DNA of 8,814 nt from Erysipelotrichaceae bacterium (GTDB lineage Bacteria > Bacillota_I > Bacilli_A > Erysipelotrichales > Erysipelotrichaceae): assembly GCA_024709285.1 (NCBI GenBank), contig JANJWY010000035.1, forward strand, positions 1 through 8,814. The letters run 5' to 3'. Numbering within the stretch: position 1 is the stretch's first letter; every line of letters starts with the position of its first letter. The notes under the pieces are model-generated. The model searched no databases and was not told the DNA's origin. It worked only from the letters and a program-made list of their open reading frames with translations. The position numbers were made by a program, and so were the translations under genes. Positions 5,334 through 8,814 of the stretch are shown here, one piece after another.

Positions 5334-6554
5334 AAACTATTAACCGTTGAGCCTGTAGATCAGGCAATTTTGCGTGTACGCGCATTTATTGAGAAACATC
5401 ATAAAAGCAAGACAGAAAAGATTTTGCTTTCCCATGCATATCTGCGTATCAGCGCAAGAAAGATTTTCAGCCCTGAGATATTACCGAATTTCAACCGTTC
5501 GACCGTTGATGGTTATGCCCTCAAAGCCAATGAGACTTTTGGTGCTTCAGATAGCATTCCAACGATTCTTAAATGTGTCGAAAGGCTGGAAATGGGGATG
5601 CGCCCCACTGAGAAATTAAGTTTTGGAGACTGTGTTTATGTACCTACCGGCGGTATGATCCCTGAAGGAGCAACGGCTGTCGTTATGATCGAATATTGCG
5701 AAGCATTTGGGGATGATCAGATTCTGATCTACCGGCCGGTCGCTGATCATGAGAATGTGATTTTCGCAGGTGAAGATGTCGGATTCGAAGAATTGATCGT
5801 TGATGAAAATCAAATGTTCACCCATCAGCTGATCGGGCTTTGTGCCGGTGTTGGAATATCCGAGGTTGAAGTTTACACTTCACTAAAAGCAGCGGTTATC
5901 TCAACAGGAGATGAAGTATTCCCGATTCAGGCAACAATTGATACAGCGCAGGTTCACGATGTCAATCGTGCGATACTTACTTCGATTTTAAGAAGTATGA
6001 ATGTCAGTGTCTTGGAAGAGCACTTGATACAAGATGATGAAGAATTGCTCTTTTCCACGGTAAACCGACTCAAAGATTTAGTGGATCTTATTTTAGTCAG
6101 CGGAGGCAGTTCTCAAGGGGAGAAAGATTATACCGCCAAAATCATTGACCGATGTCAAAATCCTGGCGTTTGGTCTCACGGATTAGCCATCAAACCCGGA
6201 AAACCGACCATCATCGGTTCGAGCGGTTCATGTTTGATCGTTGGTCTGCCCGGACATCCGGTCAGCGCTATGACCGTTTTCCTCCGTGTGATCAAAACCG
6301 CTTATCAACAGGCGTACAATCTTCCAATAAATAAAGTCTTTGCCCGATTGAACACCAATGTAATGAGTTCAGCCGGGAAAGAGACGGTTGTTTATGTTCA
6401 GCTAAAAGCCGAGCAATATCAAATACAAGCGAGTGTTATTTACTCGAAATCCGGCTTGATTTCAACATTGAGACATGCGGATGGTTATGTGATCATACCC
6501 GGAAATCTGGAAGGGTATCAGAAGGATGAAATCGTCGAAGTCATTTTGATTTAG
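5331..6554 (+). CDS. moeA: Molybdopterin molybdenumtransferase MoeA (tungsten/molybdenum insertase)
   Basis: The protein has 407 residues, the usual MoeA length. It contains NRSTVDGYALKA (D60), VPTGGMIPEGATAVV (105-118), ISTGDEVF (E195), HDVNRAIL (D210), SGGSSQGEKDYT (D266) and AIKPGKP...VGLPGHPVSA (286-312), followed by the C-terminal barrel domain. The metal- and pterin-site acids of E. coli MoeA all have counterparts. The enzyme uses adenylated pterin and molybdate or tungstate to place the metal on the dithiolene. The ATG at 5331 is the first possible start, because the frame is closed by a stop at 5313-5315. It has no clear ribosome site, and a different-frame ATG lies 19 bases upstream. 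It is first in an operon with the second moeA (ten-base gap) and moaA. Metal choice cannot be read from sequence. Confidence 0.93.
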   Translation: MKLLTVEPVDQAILRVRAFIEKHHKSKTEKILLSHAYLRISARKIFSPEILPNFNRSTVDGYALKANETFGASDSIPTILKCVERLEMGMRPTEKLSFGDCVYVPTGGMIPEGATAVVMIEYCEAFGDDQILIYRPVADHENVIFAGEDVGFEELIVDENQMFTHQLIGLCAGVGISEVEVYTSLKAAVISTGDEVFPIQATIDTAQVHDVNRAILTSILRSMNVSVLEEHLIQDDEELLFSTVNRLKDLVDLILVSGGSSQGEKDYTAKIIDRCQNPGVWSHGLAIKPGKPTIIGSSGSCLIVGLPGHPVSAMTVFLRVIKTAYQQAYNLPINKVFARLNTNVMSSAGKETVVYVQLKAEQYQIQASVIYSKSGLISTLRHADGYVIIPGNLEGYQKDEIVEVILI

Positions 6555-6564
6555 GGGGAAAAAT

Positions 6565-8466
6565 ATGAAACGTTCGATTTACTTAAGCAGTACGGATATC
6601 GAAGAAGCAAAACGTATTTTTGATGATGCCATAAAAAGCCGACTGGAGAGAAGAAACACTGAAATCATCCCTTCCGAATCTGCCTACGGCCGGGTCATAG
6701 CTCAGCCGATTTATGCGCGTCGCAGCGTTCCTTTCTACCCAAGTGCCGCCATGGATGGCATAGCTATCGCATCAAACAAGACAAAAGGTGCCAATGAGCA
6801 CAAACCTCTGCTTCTAAATACTGATGATTATATTGAAGTGGATACAGGGGATCCTATCGTTGATCCTTATGATGCGGTCATCATGGCTGAAGACTGCATT
6901 CATTCAGACTTGGGAGTATCCATCATCAAACCGCATGTTCCATGGGAAAACGTCCGTCCGATTGGCGAGGATGTAACGGAAGGTGAGTTGCTCTTTGCGA
7001 TGGAGCACGTACTTCGACCCATGGATATCAGTGTTTTGATGGCCGCAAATCAGCTTTCCATCGAAGTTTACAAGCAAGTGTCCATCGCCATCATCCCCAC
7101 CGGTTCGGAAATTCGAAGTGCGTATGACAATGTTGAGATTGGGGATATCGTTGAGTCAAATTCTTACTTGTTCAAAGGATTGGCAATGGAAGCACATGCA
7201 TTATCCTCAACATATCCGATCGTCAAAGATGACTTCGATGAGATCAGACAGGCCGTGGAAGATGCTGTTAAAAAACATGATGTCGTCATCGTCAATGCCG
7301 GTTCTTCCGCAGGACGTGATGACTATACCGTCCATGTTATTTCTGCCTTAGGCAAAGTTCTCATCCACGGTTTATCGATCAAACCGGGGAAACCTGCAAT
7401 TTTGGGGATGATCGGTGATGTTCCGGTCATTGGTGTTCCCGGATTTCCGGTCAGTGCACATATCGTCTTTGAAGAGTTTGTTACTCCCCTGTTGTTAAAG
7501 TTGAATCACTACCCTTTATTGATACCAGAAAGAATTCAGGCCTATAGCACCCGACGCATCGTGTCCAGCCTTAAAAGCAAGGAGTACATCCGAGTCAAGA
7601 TCGGTTATATCAACGGACGTTTTGTGGCAACTCCCTTAGCTCGCGGAGCCGGAATGATGATGTCTGTGGTTAAAAGTGAAGGATATGCCCTGATTGAAAA
7701 GAATCGGGAAGGCGTGGATTTCAATGAAGTCATGGAAGTTCAGTTAAATAAATCCATTATCCGCATTAAAAATACACTTTTAGCGGTAGGCAGTCATGAT
7801 TTGATCATGGATGTCATTTCAAATCAGTTTGAACGAAGTTCTCAACCTTATCATTTATCATCTGTTCATGTCGGATCATATGCCGGACTTTTAGCCTTGT
7901 CTAAAAAGGAATCTGCCCTCGCAATGACGCATTTGCTTGAGTCAAACGGATCGTACAACACCGAGTCAATCAGAAAGCTGTTTTCTACTGAGAAGATGGC
8001 TTTGATCAAAGGGGTAAAACGCATTCAGGGATTAATTGTTGAAAAAGGCAATCCCCTCGATATCCAAACGATCGAAGATCTCACTCGACTTCGATTTGTT
8101 AACCGTCAGCGAGGCGCAGGAACACGTGTCTTATTGGATCATTGGCTAAAACAGAAAGATATTGATTCAGAGAAAATCATTGGATATGACAAAGAACTTA
8201 CCACTCACTTGGCCGTAGCTGCTGCGGTAGCCAATAACGTGGCTGATTGCGGATTGGGAATTCAGTCTGCCGCTACAATTATGGGGTGTGATTTCATTCC
8301 TCTAGGACTCGAAGATTATGACTTTGTTTGTTATGCGGATTTCCTTGATGATCCGAAAATGCAGTTATTCCTAAACTGTATCCGTTCAGAAGAGTTCAAG
8401 GATGTCTGTAAGTCTTTAGGAGGATATGACACATCAGCGTCAGGGGAGGTATTTATCTATGATTGA
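6565..8466 (+). CDS. moeA: MoeA paralogue fused to a C-terminal periplasmic-binding-protein-like domain
   Basis: The protein has 633 residues, and GGGGG upstream of the ATG supports the start. Residues 1 to about 400 are MoeA: AAMDGIAIA (D64), VDTGDPI, IPTGSEI (E182, with serine where the first paralogue has aspartate), NAGSSAGRDDYT (D252, D253) and SIKPGKP...IGVPGFPVSA. Residues from about 400 to 633 resemble the PBP-like domain of PF12727: LLAVGSHD, the loop NRQRGAGTR (513-521), and HLAVAAAVANNVADCGLGI (548-566). This domain is related to ModA/LysR-type ligand-binding domains, here without a signal peptide, so it is cytoplasmic. It may bind metal oxyanion or cofactor and gate insertion, which is inference. 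Having two MoeA proteins is common in organisms that handle tungsten. The stop overlaps the moaA start by eight bases. Confidence 0.93.
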   Translation: MKRSIYLSSTDIEEAKRIFDDAIKSRLERRNTEIIPSESAYGRVIAQPIYARRSVPFYPSAAMDGIAIASNKTKGANEHKPLLLNTDDYIEVDTGDPIVDPYDAVIMAEDCIHSDLGVSIIKPHVPWENVRPIGEDVTEGELLFAMEHVLRPMDISVLMAANQLSIEVYKQVSIAIIPTGSEIRSAYDNVEIGDIVESNSYLFKGLAMEAHALSSTYPIVKDDFDEIRQAVEDAVKKHDVVIVNAGSSAGRDDYTVHVISALGKVLIHGLSIKPGKPAILGMIGDVPVIGVPGFPVSAHIVFEEFVTPLLLKLNHYPLLIPERIQAYSTRRIVSSLKSKEYIRVKIGYINGRFVATPLARGAGMMMSVVKSEGYALIEKNREGVDFNEVMEVQLNKSIIRIKNTLLAVGSHDLIMDVISNQFERSSQPYHLSSVHVGSYAGLLALSKKESALAMTHLLESNGSYNTESIRKLFSTEKMALIKGVKRIQGLIVEKGNPLDIQTIEDLTRLRFVNRQRGAGTRVLLDHWLKQKDIDSEKIIGYDKELTTHLAVAAAVANNVADCGLGIQSAATIMGCDFIPLGLEDYDFVCYADFLDDPKMQLFLNCIRSEEFKDVCKSLGGYDTSASGEVFIYD

Positions 8467-8814
8467 CCGATTTGGACGCGATATCAACTATCTGCGTGTA
8501 TCTGTCACCGACCGATGTAACTATCGGTGTCAATATTGTATGCCTCATGGTGGTGTAAAAACCATGAATCATGAAGATTTACTGAGCTTTGAGGAAATGT
8601 TCTTGGTCATCCATCAATTTGTAAGTATCGGCGTCAAGAAAGTTCGATTGACCGGGGGAGAACCTTTAGTCCGAAAGGGTATCCTCGGCTTTATTCAAAG
8701 CCTGTCTCGAATCAGTGCACTTGAAGATATAGCTCTGACTACCAACGGCGCATTATTGAAGCTGATGGCTAAAGATCTGAAAAGAAGTGGACTCCATCGG
8801 GTAAATGTCAGTCT
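8459..8814 (+). CDS. moaA: GTP 3',8-cyclase MoaA, C-terminus cut by the window edge
   Basis: About 118 codons are visible. GGGGAGG sits nine bases before the ATG, which lies inside the last codons of the moeA fusion gene, so translation is probably coupled. The start IDRFGRDINYLRVSVTDRCN and the cluster motif CNYRCQYCMP (C20, C24, C27) are diagnostic of MoaA. RLTGGEPLVRKG (63-74) is the radical SAM glycine-rich motif with the MoaA-type arginine ending. MoaA is a radical SAM enzyme that starts molybdopterin synthesis by rearranging GTP to 3',8-cyclo-GTP, which MoaC converts to cyclic pyranopterin. The C-terminal cluster cysteines and the Gly-Gly tail lie outside the window, as would moaC and moaE if they follow. 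Confidence 0.95.
   Translation, partial: MIDRFGRDINYLRVSVTDRCNYRCQYCMPHGGVKTMNHEDLLSFEEMFLVIHQFVSIGVKKVRLTGGEPLVRKGILGFIQSLSRISALEDIALTTNGALLKLMAKDLKRSGLHRVNVS

Noticed and set aside
1..8814. tRNA, rRNA, CRISPR array, insertion sequence or attachment site
   Set aside because: I saw no cloverleaf, regular spaced repeats, transposase motifs or terminal inverted repeats. The genes are closely packed and similar in base use.

Overview
The window looks like a chromosomal segment of a low-to-moderate-GC Gram-positive bacterium (Bacillota or a close relative). The reasons are strong GGAGG-type ribosome sites, a TTTACA/TATAAT promoter carrying a CcpA-type site, a rho-independent attenuator, and an aldehyde:ferredoxin oxidoreductase of the kind found in anaerobes. 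TGA serves as a stop codon, which argues against mycoplasmas. I cannot name the genus.

Layout. Positions 1-537 (minus) hold a 3'-truncated PemK/MazF-fold protein. Positions 645-1199 (plus) encode a small four-helix membrane protein of unknown role. From 1177 to 5198 everything reads leftwards: a radical SAM/SPASM protein (4134-5198), then a promoter, riboswitch and terminator leader (about 3945-4131), then a tungsten-type aldehyde:ferredoxin oxidoreductase (AOR, 2126-3925), a MoaD-like sulfur carrier (1860-2081) and a MoeB/ThiF-like activating enzyme (1177-1860). From 5331 to the right edge the genes read rightwards: moeA (5331-6554), a second moeA with a fused C-terminal substrate-binding-like domain (6565-8466), and the start of moaA (8459-8814, cut by the window). 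The two arms diverge from a 132-bp region at 5199-5330.

How it fits together. MoaA starts pterin synthesis from GTP. MoaD and the MoeB-like protein supply sulfur for the dithiolene. The two MoeA proteins insert the metal. AOR is the likely client enzyme, which in this family uses a tungsten bis-pterin cofactor and a 4Fe-4S cluster. The radical SAM protein resembles the maturases that sit next to tungsten AORs. The AOR leader has the hallmarks of a Moco/Tuco (molybdenum or tungsten cofactor) riboswitch followed by an intrinsic terminator, so the cofactor probably controls synthesis of its own client. A cre-like site overlaps the same promoter and adds likely carbon-source control. The leftmost two genes seem unrelated to this module. 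The individual families are known. The parts most worth following are the leader architecture, the radical SAM/AOR pairing with an unknown chemical role, and the sensor-like MoeA fusion.
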